Origin: Scleropages formosus
Lineage: Eukaryota; Chordata; Actinopteri; Osteoglossiformes; Osteoglossidae
Reading direction: 5' to 3'
NCBI RefSeq assembly: GCF_900964775.1
Contig: NC_041818.1
Location: forward strand, 10,003,332 to 10,067,331
DNA length: 64,000 nt
Under the pieces are notes generated by a model. It searched no databases. It was not told the origin of the DNA and saw only the letters and a program-made list of their open reading frames with translations. Positions within the stretch are counted from its first letter, which is position 1. Each line of letters begins with the position of its first letter. A program made the translations under genes and the position numbers. Shown piece by piece: positions 13,061 to 24,928 of the stretch.

Positions 13061-13357
13061 CTCCCCTCCTCCTTGCCGGAAAATTTCATTTTTCTGCCAT
13101 TCATTGTGTTTCACTAACAAATGCTCCATCTAATCAATCAATATTTCTCAACCTTTGTATACTGTTGTGGTCACTAATTAATTCTGACATTTTAAGACTG
13201 TCTCGGGTATTGTGACAAGTCTGGGTGCTTTAATAAAAATAAACCTTTACAGCGTTTGCTCCTACCACGTGTCATCTGTAAAACCTGTGTGTAATACGAC
13301 TGTAATAATCATGGTGTCTGTATAGCCAGTCCTTCAGGTTTATGCTGTTATAGCCAA

Positions 13358-13552
13358 CGGGCAGCAGGTAGTGTACTAGTTAAAGCACCTCCCTTTAGAC
13401 CCAAAGTGCACAGGCTCAAACCCACCCTGCACCTGTAACACCCTTGAAGGAAGGTACTTACCCTAAATTGATCTAGTAAAACTTCCCAGCTGTGAGAATA
13501 GGCAAATAATTCTAAGATGCTTTGTTGAAAAGCAGCAGCTAAATGTATAACT
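13358..13552 (+). repeat. SINE, family A
   Basis: Intergenic between ganab and ints5. Head 'GGCAGCAGGTAGTGTACTAG', 'GGTACTTACCCTAAATTG', 'CCCAGCTGTGAGAATAGG' and a tail with 'AAAAGCAGCAGCTAAATG'. Confidence 0.8.
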
Positions 13553-13794
13553 GAGGTATTGATCACAATACTGGTTCAGCAGTTTCTTGTGACAATGGTA
13601 CTCCTGTGACTCTGTCTTGCATGTTATTGATTAGAAAAGGTTTTGCATTTATTTATTGAATTTGCTAGTTGCTGCATGTAAGCGATGATAAAATCTGCAG
13701 TGGTTTGTGGATGGACAACTAGACAAGAAATAAACCAAGACTAGTAAAGGTGGTTTATAGAAGACCACACTCAGTAAGTTTGAAGTTTCTGTAA

Positions 13795-13998
13795 CCCACG
13801 CACAGGCTGATACCACTTGTCCTGAGCAGGACTGCGGTGAACAGGAGCCCATCCCAGCAACACAGGGTGCGGGACGGACACACACACACCTTGGGAAAGA
13901 TGCCAGTCCATCGCAAGGCACCCCAAGCAGGACTCGAACCCCAGACCCGCCAGAAAGTAGGACCTGGCCAAACCCGCTGTGCCACCGCATCCCCCTGC
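13795..13998 (-). repeat. SINE, family B
   Basis: Reverse-orientation copy of the family that starts 'GGGGTGCGGTGGC.CAG'. On the minus strand it shows the head, a B-box-like 'GGTTCGAGTCC', 'CTTGCGATGGACTGG', 'CCCTGTGTTGCTGGGATGGG' and 'GGACAAGTGGTATCAG'. From here to 14941 no gene or clear repeat is seen. Confidence 0.8.
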
Positions 13999-14941
13999 TG
14001 CTGTCACCCAATAAGTGTAAAATTAACATTCTTAAATTAGGCATTAAATTCTATAAATTATTTTATGGGAACCATTTTCAACAACCATTTAACAAAAGCT
14101 CTGAGCATAACTTCACATGTTCCTGCACTACCTTGGGGTTTTCCATTGCTCAAATTCTTCTCTCACATATGTGAAAAGTAGACAGAGGCTTTCCTGTGAA
14201 AATGCACCATGTGACAACATTTTTATAACTGAAAGACTACGTTTATATAAAAGAACAACAACACAGTGCTAACAAGGTGCTGTAGAGTGACCATTTGAGC
14301 ATTTCATTCCTTGAGCAAATTGCTGACACAGAAACACACTGCAGCAGCCACGTATACATCCTATTTAAAGTATCACCCCTCACTTTAATTTATATTTAAC
14401 ATTGCTCTAAGAAGAGCTGAGAAGATCAGGAAAACAGTATTGCAGAGTTACAACAAAATACTTTATGAAGTCTTGTGAATAATGCACCATTGCCAAAAAT
14501 ATCTTGGAACACTTGTCAGTGTAATAGAAAACAATGATTTACAAGTGAAAAAAACTCAAAAATTGAAGAAAAAACATCACTGATTATACCAAACAGTTTG
14601 TAAGCATGTGACAGGTGGTCAGTAAGTGCCAGTCATGTAAATATTAGAAACACATTAAAAACACTGACTAAAAAACATTGAGTCAATATTGGCATACTAT
14701 TCCAAGTAATGCATGTTTTGCTTACAAAATCTGACAAATATTTCTAAATTTACAGCTCATTTTGAAGCTCGGTTTTTAATGGAAAAAGAATAGGAAAAAA
14801 GTCGTTTTCAGCATTGTAACATGAACAGTGGTACTAATTACTAAATGTCCTTACCCTAAGAAAAAAAACTGCAGTGTGTTTTTGCTTCCCCGTCACCATG
14901 TCCCCCCAAGGTCCACCATTGTCATGTTAACTCCTTTGAGA

Positions 14942-17900
14942 TCAGAGCTGAAAGCGCCAGCACAGGTGTCCCAGCTGGTCAATGTTCTTGTGCAGGACAC
15001 TGTAAACAGGGGCAAGGTAACGTGACAGGTCTCCATCCCTGGAAAAGTCCCGATAGAACAAACCCTTCTCGGCACTGAAGGAAAACTTTTGTGGCATTGG
15101 GCTGTTTCCACGCATGTACTCCCACACTGCCAGAAGCAAGAGTCGTACCTCGAAGGGAGTCAGATATGGGAATATTTCATGAATATTGCTCAACACAGGG
15201 GGTAAGAGTTGTCCCTCTCCCATGCAGGACACTAACAGACAGGAGGCCTGAAGATGCCACGGTGAATCTAGGGCTGTCTGCTCCCTCGATGACTCCCAGT
15301 GGGCAAGGAGAGTGGCCAGCAGCCCCCGCAGGACTACTGAGCAGTAGCACAGAGCCGGACGACCAGCCGCGACCACACGAAGAAGGTGGAAGAGAACAGG
15401 GTTACCTTCAAAGCACCGACGGATATGGATATCTCTTTCCACAGTGGTCCTGGCATGCTCTTCCGGAGGCCAAACAAGTTCACCATTTGCCACGTCAGGA
15501 CACACACTCTCGACCAGCGTTACAGCAATCACCTTAGCGGCTTCTGCGCTAATGGGAGCAGGTTCATCAGAGGGTAGACATCGAGAATTCCCACCACTAG
15601 TGCCATTACTACTATTCGTACCTCCACTGCTCGAGCTACAGCAGTGAACAGCAACGGCGAGCAGGGTTTGCAGGTTCTGAGTAACACGCTCAGGGTCTGA
15701 ATGTGGGACAATGTGGGGTGTTTTCAGCCCCATCCCTATTACTCCAGCATGAAAAACAGACCACACGCTACCGGAGAAATTGACGGTTGTCCCAAACTTG
15801 CAGTTGATGTTGAGCAAAGATGTTCCTAAATCTGGGGTCAGAGATGGAGATGGGTGGTCCCCATCTTGATCTTCTCTCTGGCCTCCAAACAAATCAGCAT
15901 TGCCTCTGTGCAGAGCACCCTCTACCAGCTGCTGTAGCACTGCTTTCAGCGTGAGTTGCGAAAAGGCAGCCAGACGAGACAAAAGCTGAATAGAGTAGCT
16001 CACTGAGTCTCCTCCATCTTTTCCACCATTTCCCCCAGCCCTCAACCTCAGAGCCAGAAAGAAATGTGCCACAGCAGCTCGAGAGATTACCAACAGTTCT
16101 GCTGGAGAGGCAGCCCGTGATAACTGGCTACAAGACAAGAGGCGGGCAGCCGCTTGAGACACTGCTGGGTTTCCATGAAGAAGAAGGGGGCAGAAGTCAT
16201 GCAGGTGTGATGAGACGGCCACACCAACCTGAGCCGCCATGGAAGACTGGACTCCTGAGGCTCCTCTGTTTTCCTCTTCATTGTTTTGTATGACGGACGC
16301 AAGGTTGTTGAGAAGCTGCGCGAGTTCTTTGCTCCCAAGGTTCTGGGTGTGGATCTGTGCTACACAACGCATCACAGCAGCTGGAAGAAGCCCGGGCAAA
16401 CAGATGGAGAGTGGGGCGTGCAGCTGCGAAGACAGGGCTAACTCCTCTGGGGTCCTGGCCAGAGTGAGAAGTTGGCACAGGGCTTCTGTGGCCACACTGG
16501 GACCTCCATACACTGACAACAGGCAGAGGAGCTGATGCAGCCAGAGGTGCCGCTTCCGCTCAAGCTTGAGAGTCTCGGCACAAAGCTCCCCCACATGCCC
16601 CCGCAGCTCTTCGAGGAAAGGAATGACACGAGGCGGAGACAAAAAGGTGGAGGTAGATGAAGATGAAGGGGGGTAGATATCATCACCATCTGGACGGTTA
16701 TAGACAAGCTTATGAAGGTGTAGCAGGAGTAGCTGGAGCAGGCGGTCGCAGGACTCTCTGATGCCTTCCTGCGGGGCAGATGCAGGGCCTGACATAATGA
16801 CCGAGGCTGGAGTTGCAGTGTCCACCAGGAAGCGCAGCACACGTGGCCCACCTGCAGGGTTCTGGCTGATCAAATGCACAGCAAGGCTCACCATGTTGTC
16901 AATCTCCTCACGCGGTAGAACCTGGAACTGCTCCTGGAGCTGGAGCAGCACAGGAGGTCGCAGACAGTCGACAAGCTCAGCGGAAACCGCGCCTAGCAGG
17001 GTTGGAGACAGCGCTGCCAGCTGCAGCAGAAAGGGTACCGTGGCACGGCGGAGCTGGGGAGAACTCTCCCGGACTGCAACTCCTGAGGGGGGCTGGGCAG
17101 AGGTAAGGCTCTCCTGGAACATCCGCAGCAACTCCTTTTTTATGCTGTCTGCATGGCGTGACGCTAGGTGTCCCAAGATCCCTACTACAGACCCAATTTT
17201 GGGAACGCAACTTTTCTCTGTCGCACAAAGCATCAGTGAGCTCTGCTGATTTGGCATTTCAGGAGAAGCAGCCCCCTGATAGCCGTGAGCACAGAAGTCC
17301 TTCAGGCCGCAGGCCAGAACACGGCTTATAATGGTGCCTGGGAACGAAGAACCAATGTGGGCAACCACCCAGTCAAAGTGCGGGGAGTGCTGCACCGAGG
17401 TGTCCAGAAGAGCGTCAACGCAAGCATCAGGGCACCATGCCAGCATGGCTGCCAGGCACTGGGAATAGTTTTCCATGAGGGACCGTGTAGCTGTGCAAGA
17501 CATCCACAACTGCAGCAGCTCATTGAGGCTGGAGGAGTGGGGAGCCCCACGTCGGCCCGCGTGCTTGCTACTCAACTGGCCCAAGAGATCCACTGCCCAG
17601 CTGGACACCAGAGGAGCCCATGCTTTAGGGTTGAGACGTATGAACTCAGAGAGGACCCCATGGATCTCCTCAATTACATCCTCTAAGCTCAAGCTTCCGC
17701 TGCCACCAGCTCCACCACCGTCACCCTCCCCTTCCAGGTCTTGAAGGAAGGCCAGCACATATTCGTCATACACCCCTCTCAGGTGCTCCAGGGCAGCCCC
17801 GCGACACGCGGGCACAGTGCGCAGCAGGCGGACCGCACAACGAGCGTGGTCCCGTACGCTTAGTTTCCGCCCCTGCGCCTGGTCCACACCGCTGATGAAC

Positions 17901-18437
17901 GCCTTTATCTCCAAGGCCAGCTCCTGGGGGCTGAGAGAGGAAATGCGCAATGACACAGGGTAGGGAAATGGTGAGGAAATGAGAAGAGAAGAGGAGGGGG
18001 AAAAGACAGAGTGCACAAATGTGGAAGTCAAGTTAAAGAAAAATAAGGGACACCAGGCAAACAGGACAAGTCACGTGGGAACTGTGTGATACGTTAACCA
18101 GAACCACCATTAATCCGGTAGACTATTTAGTATTAACGGATAAACGTACTAAAGCCGGCTCAGTAACATTTATTAAATTAATAAGAGGGCAGATACTATT
18201 AAGTCAAATTAATACATTATTTTTCTCCCAGAAACAGGGATCGAGGCGAGTCATTTCCAAAAACTAGGAGGCAAATTTGACATTTTTGAGACGTGCTGTG
18301 TATGAATACAACCGTTCTTTGAGAAGATGTTATGTGACGTATCCAGACTACTTTTTTTTTTTTTTTTTTTCTCGTAGTTAGCAGAGCTGGAGCGGCGGCT
18401 ACCTGAGAGAGCTCTGAGGCGCCTGAGGAGACTGCAT
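14942..18437 (-). CDS. ints5: Integrator complex subunit 5
   Basis: Subunit of the nuclear Integrator complex, which binds the RNA polymerase II CTD and carries out snRNA 3' processing and promoter-proximal termination; INTS5 belongs to the core scaffold and is built of helical repeats. Two coding exons: 18437-18403 (MQSPQAPQSSL plus two bases of a Ser codon) and 17930-14942, joined in phase to give SLSPQELALEIKAF, about 1007 aa against about 1019 in human. Long blocks match the family, e.g. CPDACVDALLDTSVQHSPHF, FPGTIISRVLACGLKDFC, KIGSVVGILGHLASRH and VTLVESVCPDVANGELVWPP. Low-complexity insertions (GDGGGAGGSGSL; a Ser/Gly/Asn stretch after CC) are the main difference. A Met upstream of 17930 in the same frame is intronic: its sequence has no INTS5 similarity and the acceptor CTCTCAG fits better. 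Tandem with ganab, as in human. Confidence 0.96.
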
Positions 18438-19135
18438 GGCCGAGAGCGGAGCTCCGTCAAACACGGCCGACATCGTTCGACTCGCTTCAAAAATAAAACA
18501 TTCAAACTACTCGGTAGGCAGACCGATACAACTGCAACACACTAAAAGCTCCGTATTAACGGTACATATAACACTCCCCCCCTAAGGGCTATATATACAT
18601 AGAAGCAATCTTTACTCGCGAATATAATTCCTATTATATTTTCCGACTGTTCACTACCGTAACGCCGCATTTAGGTGTAACACTTTAAAGACTCCGTTCG
18701 GAAACCGTGTCGACCGTCTACGAGGTTCCTGTCCGTGTGGGTGGTAGTACAGTATTAAAATGAATTTAGTGTAAAAATAGCATGAATTGTAGAACTTAGA
18801 GTGCAAATAAAAGTCACAAATACGCAGTTACATTTAAAAGTTTGCATAGTTAAAGTGAAAAAATATATACTACAAGTGCAAAGGTCTTAAATGAAAAAGT
18901 AACATTGCACTCCTTCCTTCTTGTTTCTGGTAAAGGAGGGGAAATTGGAAAAAGGGAAACAACATGAAAAGAAACGAAATGTTGAAATAAATCGCGGTAA
19001 AATACAGTGCAGTAAAATCATGGTACTTCAGATTAAAGCCAGCAGGAGGGAGGCATGTGTTTAACTACTTCAGTTGTTTGGCAACAAACAATCAGAAAGA
19101 AACACTTGAGTACAGGTATTTTACATCTTATCAAA

Positions 19136-19262
19136 ATATGTGAATGAATGAATGAATGAGTTTTATTGCCAAGTATGTTTACATGTACAAGGGAATTCGT
19201 CTTGGTGACAAACTTCCACAGCACAGACAGAATGACAGCGACAAGACACAGATAATATAAGT
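19136..19262. repeat. Interspersed repeat fragment
   Basis: An (AATG) run is followed by 'TTTTATTGCCAAGTATG' and 'AAGGGAATTCGTCTTGGTG', a wording common at the ends of fish retroposon copies. The family is not certain. Elsewhere in 18438-20600 nothing beyond AT-rich sequence is seen. Confidence 0.45.
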
Positions 19263-20602
19263 AGAGTGGGCTAATAAAGGATAAAAAAAATATATAGAGT
19301 ATATTTTTGTATAGAAAATATAGTTATTAATTCTAATGTGTAAAATTTGATATTTTTAAATTTGCTATTGTAGAAGATTTATTTTAAAGTAAGTGCATTC
19401 ACTTAGAAGGTTTTATAATCCTGGTGAAAGTGACCCTGATGTGTATGGTGGCTTTTCAGGCAGCTTTATAATGAACTTCATAATGAAGCTTCGCTGAACT
19501 TTACTAAACTTGTCCATGAAATGCACTAAATATTAATAACATGACATTTAAAATGTAGAAGTACAGTGTTTTTCTTAGTAAAGAGTAAATACATCATGAG
19601 AGCATTTGTAAGCCCTGTAGTTTTTTATATACTGCCTTTGTTCCAGAATTCCTAATACTGTTGTTGTTATTGTTCTGCTGCTCTTGTTAAACTTTAAGAG
19701 AGCAGATGCTGACACCACATAATCATTTTACACTTTGGCTGGGTGATTTTGTTCCATTTTATAGCCTGAACACTTCAGCCCTGAAGGGATACTGTAAAAA
19801 TTTATTGCCAAGCTACTGAGAGCTTTGGGAACATAAACTGTGTTTACTTATGAATCTTATGACACACATTAATAGTGTCCTTCCTCTCCTTGCATTAGTC
19901 GCAATCTAGTTACAGACACGACGGAAATGTTATTTTTATTACCAAAAGCTTCACATTTACCTTCTAAAACCAATGTTAATAAATGTCAGTGCACCCAAAC
20001 AGAAAGAGGCAGATCATTTTTATTTCACTCCTTTCGCAGTCTTTACACATCACAGGTAATGTTCAGGTGAGTTGCTGATTCTCATAGTGCAGTAAGAAGG
20101 GGGGTCCTGTTATCATGGAGACCTGAGAGAAGATAATAAAGATATCTGAAAGCATGCAGATTGTTTCTGAACACAATAGGGTCATGCATTGTGTTTCCTG
20201 TAATAGGCAATGTATTCATTACCCCTTGTAAAATCTCAAAATAAATGTAGAAAAAAGATGAGAAATGCTGCATATTGCACCTCAATGAACAATCATCAGT
20301 CATTATAAATCAGTTTTAATTTTAATATAAGCAAGAGTTAAGGAAATAAAAGTTTTTACAATTTTATGAAATATAGCTATATCTGAGGTTTTAACAGAAA
20401 CTAACTCAAGAAAATTACTATGTAACATCTGAATTATTACACTTTTATTGATTGTAACTAGAGGTTTCTTGCATTTCTGATATTACACTTTTCAGAGCTG
20501 TCACCTTATTAATGCTTACTGTTACAGAAGTACTTTTCTAACATGCTGTTTATTGTGTTTATATTTTTTGGAGTAATCTCATGAAAATTTCATACTTGTT
20601 TT

Positions 20603-20962
20603 GGCACGGTGGTACAGCGAGTAGCGCTGCTGTCTCACAGCGTCTGGGTGATGCGAAAGAATGTGGGTTCGATCCCTGCTCAGTCCGTGTGAAGTTTGCA
20701 TGTTCTGACCATGTCTGTGTGGGTTTCCTCCGGGTGCTCTGGTTTCCTCCCACAGTCCAAAGACATGCTGTTCAGGTTCACCCATAGTGTGTGAGTGACA
20801 GAGAGAGTGTGTTCCACTCACGTATGGATGAGTTACCCAGTGTAAGTAGTGTATCTAGCAGTGTAAGTCACCGCGGTGAATAAGGTGTATGGGCTGATGA
20901 CACTACGTAGAGTTCATTTGAAGTCGCTTTGGAGAAAAGTGCCTGGTAAATAAGTAAATGTA
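20603..20962 (+). repeat. SINE, family C (tRNA-headed), near full length
   Basis: Head 'GGCACGGTGGTACAGCGAG' with B-box-like 'GGGTTCGATCCC', body 'GTGTGGGTTTCCTCCGGGTG' and 'CCCACAGTCCAAAGACATG', and the 3' tail 'GAAGTCGCTTTGGAGAAAAG'. The tail is shared with family A, which suggests mobilisation by the same LINE. Confidence 0.85.
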
Positions 20963-20987
20963 ATTATTCTACTTCCTCTACTTAAAT

Positions 20988-21272
20988 ACATTTACATTTA
21001 CTCGCTTAGCAGACACTTTTCTCCAAAGCGACTTACAACGAAGACTATGTAGTGTTACTAGTCCACACACCTGGCTGTAACCGCTTGTCCCAAGTGGGAT
21101 CACGGCAAGATGGAGCCTAACCCAGCAGCACAGGGCGCATGGCTGAGGGAGGGGGATGTGCACCCCAGATGGGATGCCAGTCTGCTGCAGGGCAGCCCAA
21201 GCAGGACTCGAACCCCAGACCCACCACCCAGCAGGCCTTGGCCAAACCAGCTGGACAACCACACCCCCCTCT
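20988..21272 (-). repeat. Inverted SINE tail plus family B copy
   Basis: 20988-21042 is the reverse complement of the shared SINE tail ('CTTTTCTCCAAAGCGACTTA'), facing the tail of the preceding family C copy. 21060-21272 is a family B copy in reverse orientation, with 'GGCCAAACCAGCTGGACAAC' at its head end and 'AACCGCTTGTCCCAAGTGGG' at the other. Confidence 0.75.
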
Positions 21273-21782
21273 ACTTACCTACTGCATGCATTTTACTGTG
21301 GGTCATTAGCCACACCTCCTACCTGTCAGCTGTTGTCATCTGTTGATTTCATTGGTTATTGCTGGATGTCACGGTCTTCTGCTGCAGGGAGACCAATCAG
21401 AGTGCAGAACTGACCTGTCACTTTGGTGTTGAACTGATTGGAGTGACAACCTAGTTTATTCAGGTGGAAGAAGTGACTTCTGGAAAAAACTGAAGTTTAA
21501 TTATGTTTAGTGAGTTAAGAATACATTCTTTTGATATCACAAGAGTTGAATTTTATGAATGTTTTTGATTTTGATCTGTTTCTAAAATCAAGTTATTTCT
21601 TGAATTGCTTCTGTTAATTCAAGCATATGGGCTGTATGTATGGCAACAGCATTGTGTACATTCCTAACATGTTATTCATAAGTTGAATATCTGAAAATAA
21701 CTGTAAAGGTATGTAGGTTAAAATAATGAATCATGTTATTAAATACATTCATAGTATTATTGGTCTGAAGTATTTTCATTTA

Positions 21783-21994
21783 GGGGGTGCGGTGGCGCAG
21801 TGGGTTGGACCACAGTCCTGCCCTGCGGTGGGTCTGGGGTTTGAGTCCTGCTGGGGGTGCCTTGCGATGGACTGGCGTCCCGTCCTGGGTGTGTCCCCTC
21901 CCCCTCCGGCCTTACGCCCTGTGTTACCGGGTAGGCTCCGGTTCCCTGCGACCCCGTATGGGACAAGCGGTTTTGAAAATGTGTGTGTGTGTAT
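21783..21994 (+). repeat. SINE, family B
   Basis: Clean copy: 'GGGGTGCGGTGGCGCAGTGG', 'GTGCCTTGCGATGGACTGGC', 'TCCGGCCTTACGCCCTGTG', 'ATGGGACAAGCGGTT', ending in a short (GT) run. A-box-like 'TGGCGCAGTGGG' and B-box-like 'GGTTTGAGTCC' support a tRNA origin. Confidence 0.85.
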
Positions 21995-22192
21995 TTTCAT
22001 TTATTTATGACGTCAACTGGAGAGTTTTAAGTGAATATCTAATTGTAGGACTACAAAGTAAATACATTTTACTTAATGTATTGATTATTAATGTGTTAAT
22101 CTCGCCACTTTGATTCCTCTTTCTCCTTGCAGTCTGGCTAAGTGTGTGTTATACACAAACGTGGATTGAATAATTGAACACAGTATTCAACT

Positions 22193-22714
22193 AGAGACAT
22201 GCGCCGCTTAACGAAGGGGAAATCCTGAGAAATGCGTCGTTCGGCAATATCGTCTTTGAAGTTCGATTCAGAGTCTTTGAGGTATGATTCATAGAGTGTA
22301 CTTATACAAACTTAGATGGTATAGCCTCGATCCAGTCAAGAGACGCGGTAAACACGAGATTTATGATGCTGCTGCCAGCATAACATTATATATTAAAAAG
22401 TTTACTGTATGCTAAGTACAAAGAATACGCTCTAAATAACGATAAAACAAAATGTGCAGTATAGTAAACACAAACCATAATATGTTTTTATTATAATGAG
22501 TATTATGTACTGTACTTTTATACGACTGGCAGCGCACTAGGTTTGTTTACAGCAGCACCACGAACAGTAACACGTTGCGCTGCGACGTCGCTAGTCGATA
22601 AGAATTTTTCAGCTTTATTATTATAATCTTGTTTAATAAAAAATAAATAATAATAAAAAAAATCTTATTATGGGATCGCCGTCGTATATGCAGTCAGTCG
22701 TTAAGCGGCGCATG
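22193..22714. mobile_element. Non-autonomous DNA transposon (MITE), Tigger-like
   Basis: Perfect 17-bp inverted ends 'CATGCGCCGCTTAACGA' at 22198-22214 and 22698-22714. A TA lies just outside the left end; no clear target duplication on the right. Internal wording such as 'GAGAAATGCGTCGTT', 'CATAGAGTGTACTTATAC' and 'CGCCGTCGTATATGCAGTC' recalls Tc1/mariner Tigger-type MITEs from other vertebrates (recall only). No transposase reading frame. Confidence 0.7.
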
Positions 22715-22744
22715 AACTTGTCAATCAGCTCATTCCTAAAAATA

Positions 22745-22925
22745 AAATGTTACGTCACTCAAGTCCTTTCTCAGCCGAGAATAAACTAAAAAACGTCCAC
22801 GCGCACCCTCCTCTCCCTCCCGTGCATTCGCGAACATCAGTGACGTGTAGGCCACACCCATCCAGGGCGTAGTTGCGGTGTGACGTCATAGTGTGGCGGC
22901 GTACGTACACAGAAGCGTTACAAAA
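22745..22925. promoter_or_regulatory. CRE-rich CpG block
   Basis: Three CRE-type sites within about 140 bp: 'TACGTCAC' at 22751, 'TGACGTGT' at 22841 and a perfect 'TGACGTCA' at 22881, plus CACCC-type boxes and raised CpG compared with its surroundings. It lies immediately right of the MITE and 2 kb left of the PLAAT start; no gene is visible next to it. Confidence 0.45.
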
Positions 22926-23040
22926 CGGAAGGCAGAATAAAAATACCCTTCATTGCGCGTATACAACATCACTAAGTGGTTATACACGTTCCATTATTAT
23001 CATGAATTTGTTTAAATACCTTAGAAATACATAATAGTAA

Positions 23041-23270
23041 CACACACCTTATTCACCAAGTGACTTACACTAACGGGGGTGCGGTGGCGCAGTGGGTTGG
23101 ACCGCAGTCCTGCTCTCCGGTGGGTCTGAGGTTCAAGTCCCGCTTGGGGTGCCTTGCGGCGGACTGGCGTCCCGTCCTGGGTGTGTCCCCTCCCCCTCCG
23201 GCCTTACGCCCTGTGTTGCCGGGTAGGCTCCGGTTCCCCGTGACCCCGTATGGGACAAGCGGTTCTGAAA

Positions 23271-23328
<58 letters not shown>

Positions 23329-23540
23329 CTTACACTAGGTCACTCATCCATAGACACACACCCTCTGTCACTCACACATTATGGGGAACCTGAACAGCAT
23401 GTCCTTGGACTGTGGGAAGAAACCAGAGCACCCAGAGGGAACCCATACAGACATGGGGAGAACATGCAAACTCCACACACACTGAGCAGGGATTGAACCC
23501 ATGTCCCGGCATGTCTCAGGTGCACAGATGTTCCCCACAC
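23041..23540 (-). repeat. SINE, family C, interrupted by a family B insertion
   Basis: Reverse-orientation family C copy: 'CACACCTTATTCACC', then the family B element at 23073-23326, then 'CACTCATCCATAGACAC', 'CCTTGGACTGTGGGAAG' and 'ACTGAGCAGGGATTGAACCC'. The interruption is bounded on both sides by 'TGACTTACACTA', read as a 12-bp target duplication. Confidence 0.8.
23073..23326 (+). repeat. SINE, family B, inserted in a family C copy
   Basis: Near-identical in wording to the copy at 21783, ending in a 50-bp (GT)n run in place of a poly(A)-like tail. Flanked by 'TGACTTACACTA' on both sides, so its insertion is younger than the family C element it splits. Confidence 0.85.
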
Positions 23541-23933
23541 CCACTGCAAAAACTGCTGTCCTCACCCTTTGTCCTCCCAGATACGGCATCCATGAAACTT
23601 CTTCCCAAATACACACACACACACGAAATCTCTCTTTCTCATTCTATTTTTCATGAGCTATCTTTCATTTCTGCTCTTTTCATGTCGGCAGCCTTTCGTG
23701 TGTGTGCAGGTCGAGGCTCACAAGTTCTCTCACTCACCAAAGTGCAGAAGTGCATGTTTCAAAGTACAGTCCAATTATATCAAATACATATTCTTCGCAG
23801 AGAGTGCTGCAAACAAATGCCAGGATCTGCCTGCATGGAGTATGTATATACAGTATATATACTGCATATGTATAAATCCATCCAATTTTAATACCTACCT
23901 ACCTTGATCTCTATCTACCGGGCACAAGTGTAG

Positions 23934-23936
<3 letters not shown>

Positions 23937-23969
<33 letters not shown>

Positions 23970-24110
23970 TAGGGGCAACTAGCATCACCAATCTGCCTGA
24001 ACTGCATGTGTTTGTACTGTGGGAGGAAACCAGAGCAGCCAGAGGACAGCAACACGAACACGGGGAGAACATACAAACTCCACGCATGCAGTTCCCGGCG
24101 TTCACTTGCA
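23937..24110 (-). repeat. (CA)n run and degraded family C SINE
   Basis: A 32-bp (CA) run is followed by family C body sequence in reverse ('GTACTGTGGGAGGAAACCAG', 'CGGGGAGAACATACAAACTC'). Head and tail are lost. Confidence 0.6.
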
Positions 24111-24524
24111 CCACCTGTCCACGAAGACTTACAGATAGAGTAATACTGGGACCCTTCATGCTGGATCAGCGGTCAAGCAGAGAACCAAAGACAGGCTGTC
24201 CCTCACGACGTCTAAAGGAGTCTCTTCTCCTGGAAGAGGAAGGTAGCACTCAACAGCCTTACATTATTATACAGTATAAATTTATGGTATTTCATCCTCT
24301 ATATAATCATGATTATATAACACTGCCATTCATGGTATGTATTAATTTAGGACATTTTGGGAATTCTGGACTGCACAAACTTAGCATTACGTAAGAAAAT
24401 GTTTCAGTCAACAGAAAATAAAGCTTGACAGTGGCTGACGTGTAGAATATACGAAATGGTGTTGCCACATTTAGACTCGCTAAGCTCGTAGTGCCGTAGC
24501 TGTACTTTACTAAGGCGTGAAGGA

Positions 24525-24928
24525 GAAGGTCACGTGATGCGAAGCGGTCCAGTTCCTTAATGAGTCCAGTGAGGACGCGCGGCTAGTTGAACGAGTCTCA
24601 TGCTTCAAGTGGCTTCAGTAAACATCTCAGGTAATCAATAAAATCATTCCTCATACCCGTTAAGGATGAACTACTCAGCACATGCTTGTCTTCCAAATGC
24701 AGCCACAGGTAACAGAGACTGAGCTGCTATAAAAATTCTCGTCAGGCCATCGCTCAGCTGCCGCTTTCGTAGCGCGTGACAGCTTATTATAGTGGACCGG
24801 GCGCGCGGCGGAGGCGGGATTCCCCGCTGCGCTCACCGCGCATGTTAGTGTTTGTCGGCGGCCGAGCGCTCCGTCCCTTTCAGTTCGGTGGCACGAAGAG
24901 CTTCGGCACCACGAATCCGGGGTTTAAG
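24525..24928 (+). promoter_or_regulatory. PLAAT promoter and 5' UTR exon
   Basis: A CACGTG E-box lies near 24532 and TATAAAA at 24728-24734, predicting a start near 24760. A CpG-rich leader follows and ends at a donor 'TTTAAG|GTATTT' (24928). The matching acceptor is 'CCACAG' ending at 25975, just before the coding start. A second possible donor is 'ATGAA|GTAAGA' near 25313. Confidence 0.55.

Noticed and set aside
15091-17744. Long plus-strand open frames inside ints5 (e.g. 15091-15537, 16761-17249)
   Set aside because: They are antisense shadows of a GC-rich 3-kb coding exon; the minus-strand frame matches INTS5 throughout.
20581-23338. Plus- and minus-strand open frames at 20581, 21776, 21787, 23060 and 23412
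   Set aside because: They are readings through SINE copies and GT/CA runs.
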